DNA of 64,000 nt from Brasilonema angustatum HA4187-MV1 (GTDB lineage Bacteria; Cyanobacteriota; Cyanobacteriia; Cyanobacteriales; Nostocaceae): NCBI GenBank assembly GCA_019359695.1, contig JAHHGV010000019.1, forward strand, positions 62,001 through 126,000, written 5' to 3'. A program made the translations under genes and the position numbers. Under the pieces are notes generated by a model. That model saw nothing but the letters and a program-made list of their open reading frames with translations. It had not been told where the DNA came from and did not search any database. Below, in pieces: positions 53,526-62,117 of the stretch. The first letter of the stretch is position 1. Each line of letters begins with the position of its first letter.

Positions 53526-53915
53526 CTACTTATCGCGTTGTAACCTACGTAGTTCTTCCTGCATTTGTTTGACTTGATCGCGTAGTTTATCAACATTCTC
53601 AGTAGGTTGAGTGACTTTTACAGTGGTTGACTCCTCGTCTTCCTCTAGAATCTCAATCCGACGTGGTTCTGAGGGAGAGGTTTTAGAAGCTGTTGTATCA
53701 GATGCGGGTACGCTTTGGGCTTGCTTCATCATATCTTCTACAAACCGGCGGGCTTCGTCTGTCGTCATTTCACCCCGCGCAACCATTTCATCTGCTAGCT
53801 TTTGGACTTGCGATCGCAGTTCGGTTATTGTCCCCCCTGCTTTCTCTCCGGCGTAAGAAGCCAACCCAACACCAAGGTAAAAAGCTTTTTTTACAACATC
53901 TCCAAAACCGGGCAT
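53526..53915 (-). CDS. Phasin-like / granule-associated helical protein
   Basis: About 129 residues from MPGFGDVVKKAFYLGVGLAS (an upstream GTG-type start would extend into the SRP RNA gene and is rejected). The N-terminal half is an amphipathic helix with Gly/Ala (KAGGTITELRSQVQKLADEM), in the manner of phasin and polyhydroxyalkanoate-granule-associated proteins; the middle is an acidic linker (ILEEDEESTTVKV), and the end is a short coiled coil (KLRDQVKQMQEELRRLQRDK). It could coat storage granules or act as a membrane-linked scaffold. Confidence 0.65.
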   Translation of the reverse strand: MPGFGDVVKKAFYLGVGLASYAGEKAGGTITELRSQVQKLADEMVARGEMTTDEARRFVEDMMKQAQSVPASDTTASKTSPSEPRRIEILEEDEESTTVKVTQPTENVDKLRDQVKQMQEELRRLQRDK

Positions 53916-53943
53916 TGCTGCTTTTGCGCTCCTAAAATAGGGC

Positions 53944-54037
53944 GACCCGGAGACTACGCCTGCTATAAGCATCCCGTATTGCTGCTACCTTCCGGTCCTG
54001 ACAAGATTTGGGCGTTACAGCCGCGTAGATCCGAGTC
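53944..54037 (-). ncRNA. ffs: Signal recognition particle RNA (4.5S)
   Basis: The minus strand contains the conserved SRP helix-8 core GTCAGGACCGGAAGGTAGCA, matching the bacterial GGTCAGG..CCGGAAGG..AGCAGC consensus. The ends pair: GACTCGGATCTACG at the 5' side with CGTAGTCTCCGGGTC at the 3' side, which gives a rod of about 94-97 bases, the normal size of small bacterial SRP RNA. It works with Ffh to target membrane proteins. It lies directly before the phasin-like gene. Confidence 0.9.
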
Positions 54038-54075
54038 TTTAAAAAGCATAGCATTAATTTTTCGCTTTGTGTGTG

Positions 54076-54342
54076 TCATCCCACTACAATTTTCCACTCG
54101 TAAAGCTGATAATTAACACAATCGTTTTGTACCAATGGATCAAGATCCACAATAGTTTGTGCTTCCTCCATTGAGGCTGCCTCAAACAGCATCATACCGC
54201 CACCTTTTTGCGCCCAGTAGCCAGTTTTTGCTTTGTGTCCTTTGGCAATCAATTCCTGTACGTAAGCATGATGAGCGCTTACGTATTGATCAAACGTGGA
54301 CTTCTCAACTTTGCCTTCTTCTATCTTCACAAACCAGGGCAT
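54076..54342 (-). CDS. YciI-like protein
   Basis: An 88-residue protein that fits the YCII family (alpha-beta ferredoxin-like fold). The H-x-A-Y helix (VSAHHAYVQELIAKG), the GYWAQKGGGMMLFEA strand and the late acidic patch with D (IVDLDPLVQNDCVNY) are typical, the histidine and aspartate being the suggested active site. Possible roles are hydrolysis or a binding function; none is settled. It starts with ATG and lies just upstream of the SRP RNA on the same strand. Confidence 0.85.
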   Translation of the reverse strand: MPWFVKIEEGKVEKSTFDQYVSAHHAYVQELIAKGHKAKTGYWAQKGGGMMLFEAASMEEAQTIVDLDPLVQNDCVNYQLYEWKIVVG

Positions 54343-54351
54343 TGTTTTTTA

Positions 54352-54452
54352 CCAAAACTAGAGGTGTAGGGGGGATGAAGAAAAGGGGTGTAGGGGTTTA
54401 GGGGTGTAGGGGGACGAAGAAAAGGGGTGTAGGGGTGTAGGGGGAAAGAAAA
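54352..54452. repeat. G-rich tandem spacer repeats
   Basis: GGGGTGTAGGGG units alternate with GAAGAAAAGG between the YciI gene and the Rrf2 regulator. They may form G-rich secondary structure but show no coding sense. Typical of cyanobacterial spacer repeats. Confidence 0.7.
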
Positions 54453-54767
54453 ATCGTATTTTTCGTACATCCTACGGGGTCTTACACGTAGAGAATGAGC
54501 AAGCCCTATTAAAACGAGTAGCTCATGAAAAGGGTTCCTCCTTTTTTTTCAGGATACAAGCTGCTGAGCGACAGGGGTCAATAAATTTGGGATAAAAGCT
54601 TCGGACTATTTAGGGCAATATTTGAAAATAACAAACCCTAGCGGATAGCCGGAGTATACTAGGAAAAGAGGACAAGAAAAGTCAGAAAGAAAAAAGCAAA
54701 AAATCTTTTAACTTTTAACTTTTAACTTTGTTTGTTCTAAACCCATCATCTTTTTCAAAAGCAGCCC

Positions 54768-55205
54768 GTGGAACTATCTTGTAAATCAGAATACGCAATT
54801 TTGGCTCTAATAGAGCTAGCAACTCATTACCAAAGCGGGGAACCGCTGCAAATTCGACAGATAGCGACACAACAAAATATACCAGATCGCTATCTAGAAC
54901 AACTGCTAGCAACTTTGAGGCGTGGAGGTATACTTAAAAGCCAGCGCGGCTCAAAGGGTGGTTATCTATTGGCGCGAGAACCTTGGAAAATAACTCTTTT
55001 CGAGATTTTGAATTGTTTAGAAGGGTTAGATGTGGGGATAGGTGAGGAAGACATCAACCCGAAAACTCTAGACAGTGGTGTTGTCGAAGATATCTGGCAA
55101 GAAGCAAGGGTGGCGGCAAACGCAGTTTTGCAAAAGTACACGCTTGCAGAACTTTGTGAAAAACGCGATTCTAGACGACAGTTGGACATAATGTACTACA
55201 TTTAG
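54768..55205 (+). CDS. Rrf2 family transcriptional regulator (CymR-like)
   Basis: A 145-residue regulator with an N-terminal winged helix (ELSCKSEYAILALIELATHY; QIRQIATQQNIPDRYLEQLL; GSKGGYLLAREPWKITLFEI). There is no cysteine trio of the IscR type in the loop, so it lacks the Fe-S cluster and resembles CymR, which senses cysteine synthase. Placed 70 bases before a cysteine synthase gene in the same direction, it probably controlled sulfur or cysteine metabolism. The start is GTG (GCAGCCCGTGG). Confidence 0.9.
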   Translation: MELSCKSEYAILALIELATHYQSGEPLQIRQIATQQNIPDRYLEQLLATLRRGGILKSQRGSKGGYLLAREPWKITLFEILNCLEGLDVGIGEEDINPKTLDSGVVEDIWQEARVAANAVLQKYTLAELCEKRDSRRQLDIMYYI

Positions 55206-55273
55206 TATCTGGAATCAGATGGGTGTTGGGTAGTTCACAATTGAGTGTTGACTAATGACTAAGGATTAAGGAC

Positions 55274-56270
55274 TTGAGTATGCGAATAGCTCGTGATATT
55301 ACAGAACTTATCGGTCGTACTCCTCTGGTGCAACTCAATCGTATTCCTCAAGCTGAAGGCTGTGTGGCGCAAATTGTCGTAAAACTGGAAAGTATGAACC
55401 CAGCAGCATCTGTAAAAGACCGAATTGGTATAAGTATGATTAACTCGGCAGAGGCAGAAGGGTTGATCACTCCTGGGAAAACGCTGCTAGTGGAACCTAC
55501 CTCTGGAAATACGGGAATCGCCCTAGCAATGGTTGCAGCGGCAAAGGGCTATCGATTAATTTTGACAATGCCTGAAACAATGAGCGCTGAACGAAGGGCA
55601 ATGTTGCGGGCATATGGAGCGCAATTAGAACTCACCACAGGAATTGAAGGCATGAGTGGGGCAATTCGACGGGCGCAGGAAATCGTTGATACTACTCTTA
55701 ATGCTTATATGTTACAGCAGCTCCGTAACCCAGCTAAGCCAAAATACACCGGGAGACGACAGCAGAGGAAATCTGGGAAGATACTGACGGACAGATCGAT
55801 ATAGTAGTTGCTGGAGTGGGAACAGGTGGTACAATTACAGGTGTCGCTGAGGTTATCAAAGCACGCAAACCAAGTTTTCAAGCGATAAGCCGGAGGCTTG
55901 ACGCTCCGCGTATCGCAGTTGAACCCGCAAATAGCCCAGTTTTATCTGGCAAAAAACCAGGATCTCACAAAATTCAAGGAATTGGTGCTGGGTTCATTCC
56001 CCCAGGTGCTGAATGTCAACATTATAGATGAAGTCATTTCGGTGACTGATGAAGAGGCGATCGCTTACGGGAGGCGTCTGGCAAATGAAGTTGGACTACT
56101 GTCTGGTATTTCTAGCGGTGCCGCTTTGTGTGCTGCTATTCGTGTTGCTCAACGCAAAGAGAATGAGGAACGCAAAATCCGTGATGATTCCGCCTAGTTT
56201 TGGAGAAAGGTATTTGAGTACACCGTTGTTCCAAGACTTGGAGCCAAAGCTAGCAGTTAGCATCAGCTAA
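55274..56270 (+). pseudogene. cysK: Cysteine synthase (O-acetylserine sulfhydrylase) with several frameshifts
   Basis: A PLP-dependent cysteine synthase. The N-terminal part is intact: [16 protein letters not shown], the PLP lysine in [14 protein letters not shown], and the [15 protein letters not shown] loop. Near 55735 a frameshift leads to the stop at 55802, although the next frame continues [19 protein letters not shown]-like text. An in-frame 27-base small repeat is inserted at 55887 ([17 protein letters not shown]). An extra C near 56000 shifts the frame again, and a third shift near 56170 is needed to reach VMIPPSFGERYLSTPLFQDL at the end. The protein as read is not functional. Start [10 protein letters not shown] at 55280 preferred. 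Confidence 0.85.
55882..55916. repeat. 35-bp small dispersed repeat bounded by a split HIP1 site, copy 2, inside cysK
   Basis: Ends are GCGAT and ATCGC with 25 bases between (AAGCCGGAGGCTTGACGCTC and CGCGT). Removal of 27 bases gives GCGATCGC and restores the normal cysteine-synthase protein (FQAI-AVEP). The insertion keeps the reading frame (9 codons). Same ends and length as 15288-15322. Confidence 0.85.
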
Positions 56271-56285
56271 CGGTACATTGAATAA

Positions 56286-56987
56286 ATGGCAGATCAGACA
56301 AACCACTACCAAACACTCAAAGTTAGTCCAAACGCAAGCCAAGCCGAGATTAAGCAAGCTTATCGTCGCTTGGTTAAGATGTTTCATCCTGATAGCAATC
56401 AGGGTACAGGTGATCCTGAGCAAATTATCCGTATCAATGCAGCATATGAGGTTTTAGGCGACATTCAAAATCGCCGAAATTACGACCAAAAACTGCGTCA
56501 ACGTTCTCAACAAACCACTACCAATAGGCAACAGCGTACAGCAGCAGCTCAACAGCAATACCAGGCGACAAGAAAAACTGGAAAAGATGCCGATGAGCAA
56601 ATAGAGGAATGGCTGCACCGAGTTTATCAGCCAGTGAATCGCCTGCTGTTTTCCATTTTGGCTTCTTTACGAGAGCAAATTGAGAAGCTTGCTGCTGACC
56701 CCTTTGATGATATTCTCTTGGAAGAATTTCAGGATTACTTACACGCCTGTCAAGCTGACTTCAAGCAGGCGCACCTGATTTTTCGTTCTTTACCAAATCC
56801 ACCAAGTTTAGCAAGAGCAGCAGCCCATCTCTACTATTGTCTTAATCAAATAGGCGATGGGCTAGATCAATTAGCATATTTCCCTCTTAACTATGACGAG
56901 AGTTACTTGCACGCTGGTCAAGAAATGTTCCGCACTGCCACTAATATGTACCGTGAGGCACAAGAATCTCTGGGTGCCTATGTGTAG
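56286..56987 (+). CDS. J-domain protein
   Basis: A 233-residue protein with an N-terminal J domain (about residues 5-70: HYQTLKVSPNASQAEIKQAY, then RRLVKMFHPDSNQG with the HPD motif). A Gln/Arg-rich linker (QRTAAAQQQYQATRK) and a helical C-terminal part of about 120 residues follow. There is no G/F region or zinc finger, so it is a type III co-chaperone that recruits DnaK to a particular client. It is located 15 bases after the cysK pseudogene but probably has its own promoter. Confidence 0.92.
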   Translation: MADQTNHYQTLKVSPNASQAEIKQAYRRLVKMFHPDSNQGTGDPEQIIRINAAYEVLGDIQNRRNYDQKLRQRSQQTTTNRQQRTAAAQQQYQATRKTGKDADEQIEEWLHRVYQPVNRLLFSILASLREQIEKLAADPFDDILLEEFQDYLHACQADFKQAHLIFRSLPNPPSLARAAAHLYYCLNQIGDGLDQLAYFPLNYDESYLHAGQEMFRTATNMYREAQESLGAYV

Positions 56988-57035
56988 CGGTTATTATAGT
57001 TAGTGATCATAATAATTTAGTTATCTGAATCTACC

Positions 57036-57058
57036 CACTGTACAAATGCACCCACTTA
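57036..57058. repeat. 23-bp perfect inverted repeat, left arm
   Basis: The sequence CACTGTACAAATGCACCCAC plus TTA is exactly the reverse complement of 58770-58792. The two arms flank the FHA-PrsW gene (57139-58416) with no other gene inside. Confidence 0.85.
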
Positions 57059-57138
57059 CAGCTCTTTATTATTAACACAAATTAGAGACAACACTATGCA
57101 GGTACGACAATATTACGCGCCTGCAGCTAACTTGTCTT

Positions 57139-58416
57139 CTACCCATTGGCAGATTTGTGTGAGTGACTTGGCGAAAGTTGATTGGCTTTGAGGATTGCTG
57201 CCATCAAAAATATGTAAGCCAGAGAGCCGATCAAAGCTAAGAGTACGTTACCGATGATAGGATTACCTAGTATACCCTCCTTTTGCAACTCAGAGATAAT
57301 CGCTCCAATGGTATGTAGAGCTGCTGAAGTCAGGTAGCCGATTCCTATAAACCGCCAAAGCTTTCTAGGTTTCATTGCACCCAATCCAATGAAGTAACCA
57401 AAGTAGCCGCTATATGCCACCTGTCCACAAATATCTCCTAAGATCAGGGGAATTAAAAGTGTTAATCCGGCAAAACTACCTTTGCTTTGAGTTTCTTGAT
57501 GCACTGTCATCAAACTCTCTACTAATGCAAATCCAGTGGCAGATGCCGTCGCTAAAAGGATTCCGTCCATAGGTTCCCATACCCCAATGAGTTCGCGCTT
57601 GGGTGATTGGAGTAGTCTGCCTATAAAGTAAACTAATATCACTGGCAGCACTTTAAACAATTCTTCTAACAAACCTGCCTTGAAAAATTCTTTGAGAATG
57701 ATAGCAAGAATGCTCTCCTTGTGTTCCGAGGCATCTCCTGGTAAGATGTCAGAAAAAATAGTTGCCAATTCATGATGGGCAGTTAAAAGCGGTAAACCAG
57801 TAGCCAAACCTAAGCTCACTAGCAACCACCAGGGCTTATGTTTATGGCAGAGTTTGTGAATAACATAGTGGCTTGCAAGAGCTAGGTAAGCTGCCAAGAT
57901 GTAGAGGAAGTTATTGCTATTTTTAGTAGCCAACATTGCTACTACGAATATCACTGTGACAATGCCCGGAACAAGGAAACCTTTCTGATGTAAATCTACC
58001 CTTCCTGAGACGACAGGGAATATATCGCTGATACCAACAAAGCTAATCTGTTCATACTCAAAAACGAATTCTGGACCCTTGCGACCAAGTTTGATCTGGT
58101 CATGTACTTGCAAAATTTGAGAACCTTGTAAGCGCTGACCATTAATATAAATACCATTACGGCTTTCCAAATCGGATATTTCCCATTGAGGCAGATCACT
58201 GGGAGACTCAGACGAGAGGGGAGAAATTTTTAAATGCTGACGGGATACTTCGTGGTATTTCGTGGAATCTAAAACAATGTCACAGCAACTAGCATCTCGT
58301 CCAATTATTATTGGTTTATCAGATAAAACTATGTTCTCAGTTTGTTGTGAGTCACTTCCTGTACTAGGGTTAATTTGTATTAAGAAGCTTTTGTAACGGT
58401 GAAGTCCTGCCATCAA
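57139..58416 (-). CDS. FHA-domain PrsW family intramembrane protease
   Basis: A 425-residue protein. Residues 25-120 are a forkhead-associated phosphothreonine-binding domain with its standard IIIGRDASC, EVSRQHL and NGIYINGQRL motifs. From about residue 140 on there are eight or more membrane helices forming a PrsW/CPBP-type glutamic or metalloprotease core: KAGLLEELFKVLPVIL (EE), ALVESLM and the late histidine helix SAALHTIGAI. PrsW-type proteases cut membrane-bound anti-sigma factors; the FHA part would link cleavage to Ser/Thr phosphorylation. It is flanked by 23-bp inverted repeats. Confidence 0.85.
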   Translation of the reverse strand: MMAGLHRYKSFLIQINPSTGSDSQQTENIVLSDKPIIIGRDASCCDIVLDSTKYHEVSRQHLKISPLSSESPSDLPQWEISDLESRNGIYINGQRLQGSQILQVHDQIKLGRKGPEFVFEYEQISFVGISDIFPVVSGRVDLHQKGFLVPGIVTVIFVVAMLATKNSNNFLYILAAYLALASHYVIHKLCHKHKPWWLLVSLGLATGLPLLTAHHELATIFSDILPGDASEHKESILAIILKEFFKAGLLEELFKVLPVILVYFIGRLLQSPKRELIGVWEPMDGILLATASATGFALVESLMTVHQETQSKGSFAGLTLLIPLILGDICGQVAYSGYFGYFIGLGAMKPRKLWRFIGIGYLTSAALHTIGAIISELQKEGILGNPIIGNVLLALIGSLAYIFLMAAILKANQLSPSHSHKSANG

Positions 58417-58769
58417 ATTACTCCTGAAGTTGTGTTTTTTATCAATAAAAATACGACGGGAACGTTGTTTATTTGTTTGAGAGCCTCAGCAAAGTTTGCA
58501 ACCACTATATACTTTGAGAACTTAGGCATTAACAAAAGTTTGATTTTCACAGAAGTTAAGCATGAAGAAGCTTTTCTTCTGTATTCTTAATAGGTGTAAG
58601 CAAAATCATTTTATGCAGAAGAACGTTAGCCTCACAAACTAGAAGTCGGTAGATAGACAAACTGCAAAGCGCCCAAACCGGTGCAATGCAAGCTGGGCGT
58701 GTTGCATGAGCAGTGAATGTCGTCTAGGTTGTGCCAAACTTACCGACAAAGGTAACTTGTCTGAATGCA
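58417..58769. other. Upstream region of the FHA-PrsW gene, no gene
   Basis: A spacer of about 350 bases that contains the promoter of the minus-strand FHA-PrsW gene and a hairpin CGCCCA...TGGGCG near 58673-58699. I find no protein-like frame. Confidence 0.4.
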
Positions 58770-58792
58770 TAAGTGGGTGCATTTGTACAGTG
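58770..58792. repeat. 23-bp perfect inverted repeat, right arm
   Basis: Exact reverse complement of 57036-57058; the distance between arms is about 1.7 kb. The arm lies roughly 350 bases before the start of the FHA-PrsW gene and 120 before the PTPS gene. Confidence 0.85.
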
Positions 58793-58910
58793 TGTAAGTC
58801 CCAAGTGAAACCAGGAATATTGACGAACAACCAACAATTAACAACTTACACCAGAATTTGTTTATACTGGAAGCAGTAAGATTTAAGAAATTTTAAATTT
58901 TACTCCCAGC

Positions 58911-59789
58911 TTGCTTATGCAATGTATTATAAGTCGTCGGGCTCAATTTTCAGCAAGTCATCGCTATTGGTTGCCAGAACTGAGTGAAGCAGAAAATATT
59001 CATAAATTTGGTGCTTGTTCAAAATTTCCCGGATATGGACACAATTATGTCTTATTTGTCTCCCTCATTGGAGAATTAGATGAATATGGCATGATTCTCA
59101 ACTTGTCCAACGTCAAACACGTTATTAACCGAAAAGTGACCAGTCAACTGGACTTTTCCTATCTCAACGATGTATGGTCAGAGTTTCAACAAACTCTACC
59201 CACCCCAGAAAACATTGCAAGGGTAATTTGGCAACGGCTTGCACCCGATTTACCTTTAGTGCGTATACAGCTTTTTGAACATCCCGAACTTTGGGCTGAT
59301 TATTTAGGAAACGGCATGGAAGCATACCTCACAGTCAGCACTTATTTTAGCGCCGCCCATCAGCTAGCTCATCCTCGTCTTAGCAGCGAAGAAAACTTCA
59401 AGATTTACGGTAAGTGCGCTAATCCCAACGGTCATGGGCACAACTATCATTTAGAAGTGACTGTCAAAGGTGAGATCGATCCACGCACTGGGATGATTAT
59501 TGATTTGGGCGCTTTGAATCAAGCTATAAAAGAGTACGTTATTGAGCTATTTGACCACAGCTTCTTAAACAAAGACGTTCCATACTTTGCTGAAGTTGTT
59601 CCCACTGCTGAGAATATTGCACTTTGTATCAGTCACCTGCTGCGATCGCCTATCCAGGAATTAGGAGCGACACTATACAAAGTAAAATTAATGGAAACTC
59701 CGAATAACTCCTGCGAAATTTATTGCACTGAGTCAGATTCCAACTCAGTTAATGCTGCACAAAATCAACCTGTGTTAGTACGCTTGTAG
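58911..59789 (+). CDS. Tandem 6-pyruvoyltetrahydropterin synthase / QueD-like protein (two domains)
   Basis: A 292-residue protein that contains two PTPS/QueD domains. Domain 1 (about 1-135): zinc histidines in FSASHRYW and KFPGYGHNYVL, and a cysteine in FGACSK. Domain 2 (about 137-265): YFSAAHQLAHPRL, KCANPNGHGHNYHLEVTVKG and DPRTGMIIDL, with the full zinc and catalytic set; VVPTAENIALCI ends it. Ordinary QueD or PTPS proteins have one such domain of about 120-140 residues. The substrate could be dihydroneopterin triphosphate (for 6-carboxy-tetrahydropterin or pterins). Domain 1 is more diverged. An ATG two codons on is also possible. Confidence 0.88.
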   Translation: MLMQCIISRRAQFSASHRYWLPELSEAENIHKFGACSKFPGYGHNYVLFVSLIGELDEYGMILNLSNVKHVINRKVTSQLDFSYLNDVWSEFQQTLPTPENIARVIWQRLAPDLPLVRIQLFEHPELWADYLGNGMEAYLTVSTYFSAAHQLAHPRLSSEENFKIYGKCANPNGHGHNYHLEVTVKGEIDPRTGMIIDLGALNQAIKEYVIELFDHSFLNKDVPYFAEVVPTAENIALCISHLLRSPIQELGATLYKVKLMETPNNSCEIYCTESDSNSVNAAQNQPVLVRL

Positions 59790-59895
59790 CTGCCTCGAAT
59801 TGTAAACAGTGAGCGACTACTACTACTACTGTCGGCAGCGAATCTGCCGCCGTAGCTGGTTGGTATAAGCCTAAATTGTTTACAAATTAAAAATC

Positions 59896-60858
59896 TCAAC
59901 GACGTGCTGAACGTCGCAAAGAGGTATAAATCACCCATGCTACAAGTCCAAAACCTGCATTTAGCAATAAGCGGCTAAGTATAAATGACACAACATCACG
60001 GTCAAAAAGCTGAGATAGATTCAAAAAGCTCAGACTTTTGACTAAAAGAAATAGCCCAAAAAGAGCATTTCCAGCCAGCAACAAAGCTAACAGCACCAAG
60101 GTACGTTGTTGGAAGCGCTGTTTAGGTGTGTATCCAGAAATCAGAATTATTGGAAGTTCGCCTTGCACCCTTACCTGTAACTGCTGTAGTCGCCAAAACA
60201 TCCACAACAGAAACGGGAACAAGCCATAATTGAGCAAATTTAGTGGTATTGGATAGCGATCGCTCATAGATAGAACATTCACTAAACCATGACAAATCAC
60301 AGCATTGAGCCAAGCCGCAGGCAAAAACTGCCGATATCCATACAAAGAAATGTTTTCGCTAATACATATTGCCAGGACATACCCCCAAGGGGCAGAAAAC
60401 ATGGCATGAATTGGTGTGCTGATAATTCGCTCAAAAATTGGTGCCGTGTCATGAGAAAGGTAAATCCAATTCTCTTGGGCAGTGAATCCAAGGGCAACCG
60501 CTATGGTAAATAGAAAAACAGAAGTGGGGCGAAATCGGTATCGAGGTTGGAAAAGGTAAGTTGGGACAATCACCGCTACCAGCTTACAGGTTTCTTCAAC
60601 AGGACCGACTTCTATAAGTTGTCGCAGAACAACACCTGCGAAAACACGCTGCATTCTTTCCCAGTCAACAAAATTATTGGCGACTGTTTCAAAAACCCCT
60701 TCTAGCTGAAAAGCAAGAACACCAGATATTGCTCCTAACACAAAGAAAAACAGCAGCCGCATCAAAGAAGGGGCAGAAGGAATGCGGTAATAGTAGTAGA
60801 GCAGAAGCAGTAGGGGTGGTATGGCTGCACACAACAATTCCATGTAGGAACGTAGCAT
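59896..60858 (-). CDS. PrsW family intramembrane protease (no FHA domain)
   Basis: A 320-residue membrane protein with about eight helices. The PrsW signature is clear: GPVEETCKLVAVIVPTYLF (EE-x2-K), ALGFTAQENWIYL with its E-N, and TPIHAMFSAPWGYVLA with H. Family members cut anti-sigma factors or process membrane proteins. It is about 1.5 kb from the FHA-PrsW gene but different in length and architecture. Its start lies eight bases from the stop of the methyltransferase gene, so the two may be cotranscribed. Confidence 0.85.
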   Translation of the reverse strand: MLRSYMELLCAAIPPLLLLLYYYYRIPSAPSLMRLLFFFVLGAISGVLAFQLEGVFETVANNFVDWERMQRVFAGVVLRQLIEVGPVEETCKLVAVIVPTYLFQPRYRFRPTSVFLFTIAVALGFTAQENWIYLSHDTAPIFERIISTPIHAMFSAPWGYVLAICISENISLYGYRQFLPAAWLNAVICHGLVNVLSMSDRYPIPLNLLNYGLFPFLLWMFWRLQQLQVRVQGELPIILISGYTPKQRFQQRTLVLLALLLAGNALFGLFLLVKSLSFLNLSQLFDRDVVSFILSRLLLNAGFGLVAWVIYTSLRRSARR

Positions 60859-60866
60859 CTACGTCT

Positions 60867-61781
60867 TTACGCTTGAGCAATAATAGTGCGGTGACGGGGA
60901 CTGTTAGGAGTGATAGTGGGAGTTTTAAACCCCGCCTCTACAATCACTTGCTCAAAATCCAACGTAAAATATTCATCAAGATACGGTTCAGTACTTTTGA
61001 GGAGCGTCAAAATGTAAGGCGGCATTTTTTTGTAGATTTCAGATTTGGGATTCATATCCATAATTGCCAGATGTCCATCGGGACGCAGTAGACGTCTGGC
61101 TTCAGCAAAAATCTGTTTAGTTGCTGCTTGAGGCAGTTCGTGGCACATCAGAAAAATGGAAATTAAATCAAATGAGCCATCTGGTAGCCCAGTAGATTCA
61201 GCAGCTGCATGAATCCAGTTAACATTAACATGGTGCTGCTCGCTACGGTAGTGAGCAACGGCTAAGAAGTAGGCAGATAAATCTAAACCCGTAATTTTGG
61301 CATCGGGATAAACTTTTTGTAAGGCAAAAGTACTCAAACCCACACTGCACCCCAAATCTAGGATGTCTTGTGGTTCTTGGGGAATTTGCTGTTTGATGAT
61401 GTCATGGTAACTTTGGCGCAGCATGCGATCGCCCTTTGCCCCAGCATCCTGCCAAATTCTGGCATGGACAGCATAAGCCGCCGACTCTACTTCCGAAGCC
61501 GCTTCCCAACTGAGATTTCCTGTTTCGTAAGCGTGGAATGACCGCAGGTAGTATTCTGGGTAAGAAAGCTTGGGATTTTGTACTTTCGCGAAGTCAGCTT
61601 GCCAATTACGCGCTTGTAGCGTTTGTGCTTCTTCGAGCCAATTTACTCCTATTTTCTTAGCGCGTTTAATCATCATTTGCCTAGCTTGATGCTTGGCTAA
61701 ACTGGCTAAAGGCTTGATTGCCAGAACGCCATTTACAAAACGCGAAGCTAATCCGGGAGTGTTTTTTACAGCTGTGTTCAT
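60867..61781 (-). CDS. Class I SAM-dependent methyltransferase
   Basis: A 304-residue protein. The SAM-binding fold appears from about residue 137: DILDLGCSVGLSTFALQKVY (motif I), AKITGLDLSAYFLAVAHYRS (acidic motif II), FDLISIFLMCHELPQAA and LLRPDGHLAIMDMNPKSEIY. A 130-residue helical N-terminal domain precedes it and may give substrate specificity. The pattern is near ubiquinone/menaquinone or small-molecule methyltransferases; the acceptor is unknown. The next gene on the same strand is a PrsW protease. Confidence 0.9.
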   Translation of the reverse strand: MNTAVKNTPGLASRFVNGVLAIKPLASLAKHQARQMMIKRAKKIGVNWLEEAQTLQARNWQADFAKVQNPKLSYPEYYLRSFHAYETGNLSWEAASEVESAAYAVHARIWQDAGAKGDRMLRQSYHDIIKQQIPQEPQDILDLGCSVGLSTFALQKVYPDAKITGLDLSAYFLAVAHYRSEQHHVNVNWIHAAAESTGLPDGSFDLISIFLMCHELPQAATKQIFAEARRLLRPDGHLAIMDMNPKSEIYKKMPPYILTLLKSTEPYLDEYFTLDFEQVIVEAGFKTPTITPNSPRHRTIIAQA

Positions 61782-62036
61782 CAGTAAAGTTGGTCAAATG
61801 AATTGTCTACCTTTGGAATCAGGAGAAAGCCTGTCTATTTGAATCATATTGCAGAAGTATATATCCCATCGTTCGCGTCATCGATTACTCAAAAGATTAA
61901 TTTACCAAAAATCTTTGAAAACCTTATATAGCACAATATGGTTCAGTTGGTGAGATTTGGTATAGCCATTGTTCCAGGCGATCGCTTGAGCTAGACTGTT
62001 GGCATTTAGCGGCACAAACACAGCATCGCCGTATAA

Positions 62037-62084
62037 AAACCACAGATGTACACAGATAATTAATCTGTGTGCATCTGTGGTTTT
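62037..62084 (-). terminator. Terminator of the DUF3352 gene, 22-bp stem
   Basis: AAAACCACAGATGTACACAG plus AT (62037-62058) pairs with 62063-62084 with one mismatch and ends in T/A tracts on both sides. Located just after the stop of the DUF3352 gene on the minus strand. The CCACAGAT text is a common cyanobacterial palindromic repeat, also seen near 10865. Confidence 0.75.
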
Positions 62085-62117
62085 ATTTTCCTAAAAATTG
62101 ACTTTTCGCAGTCGGAG

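Noticed and set aside
57096-57190. A plus-strand mini-ORF (MQVRQYYAPAANLSSTHW) at the end of the FHA-PrsW gene
   Set aside because: Most of it is antisense to the PrsW C-terminal codons; no ribosome site.
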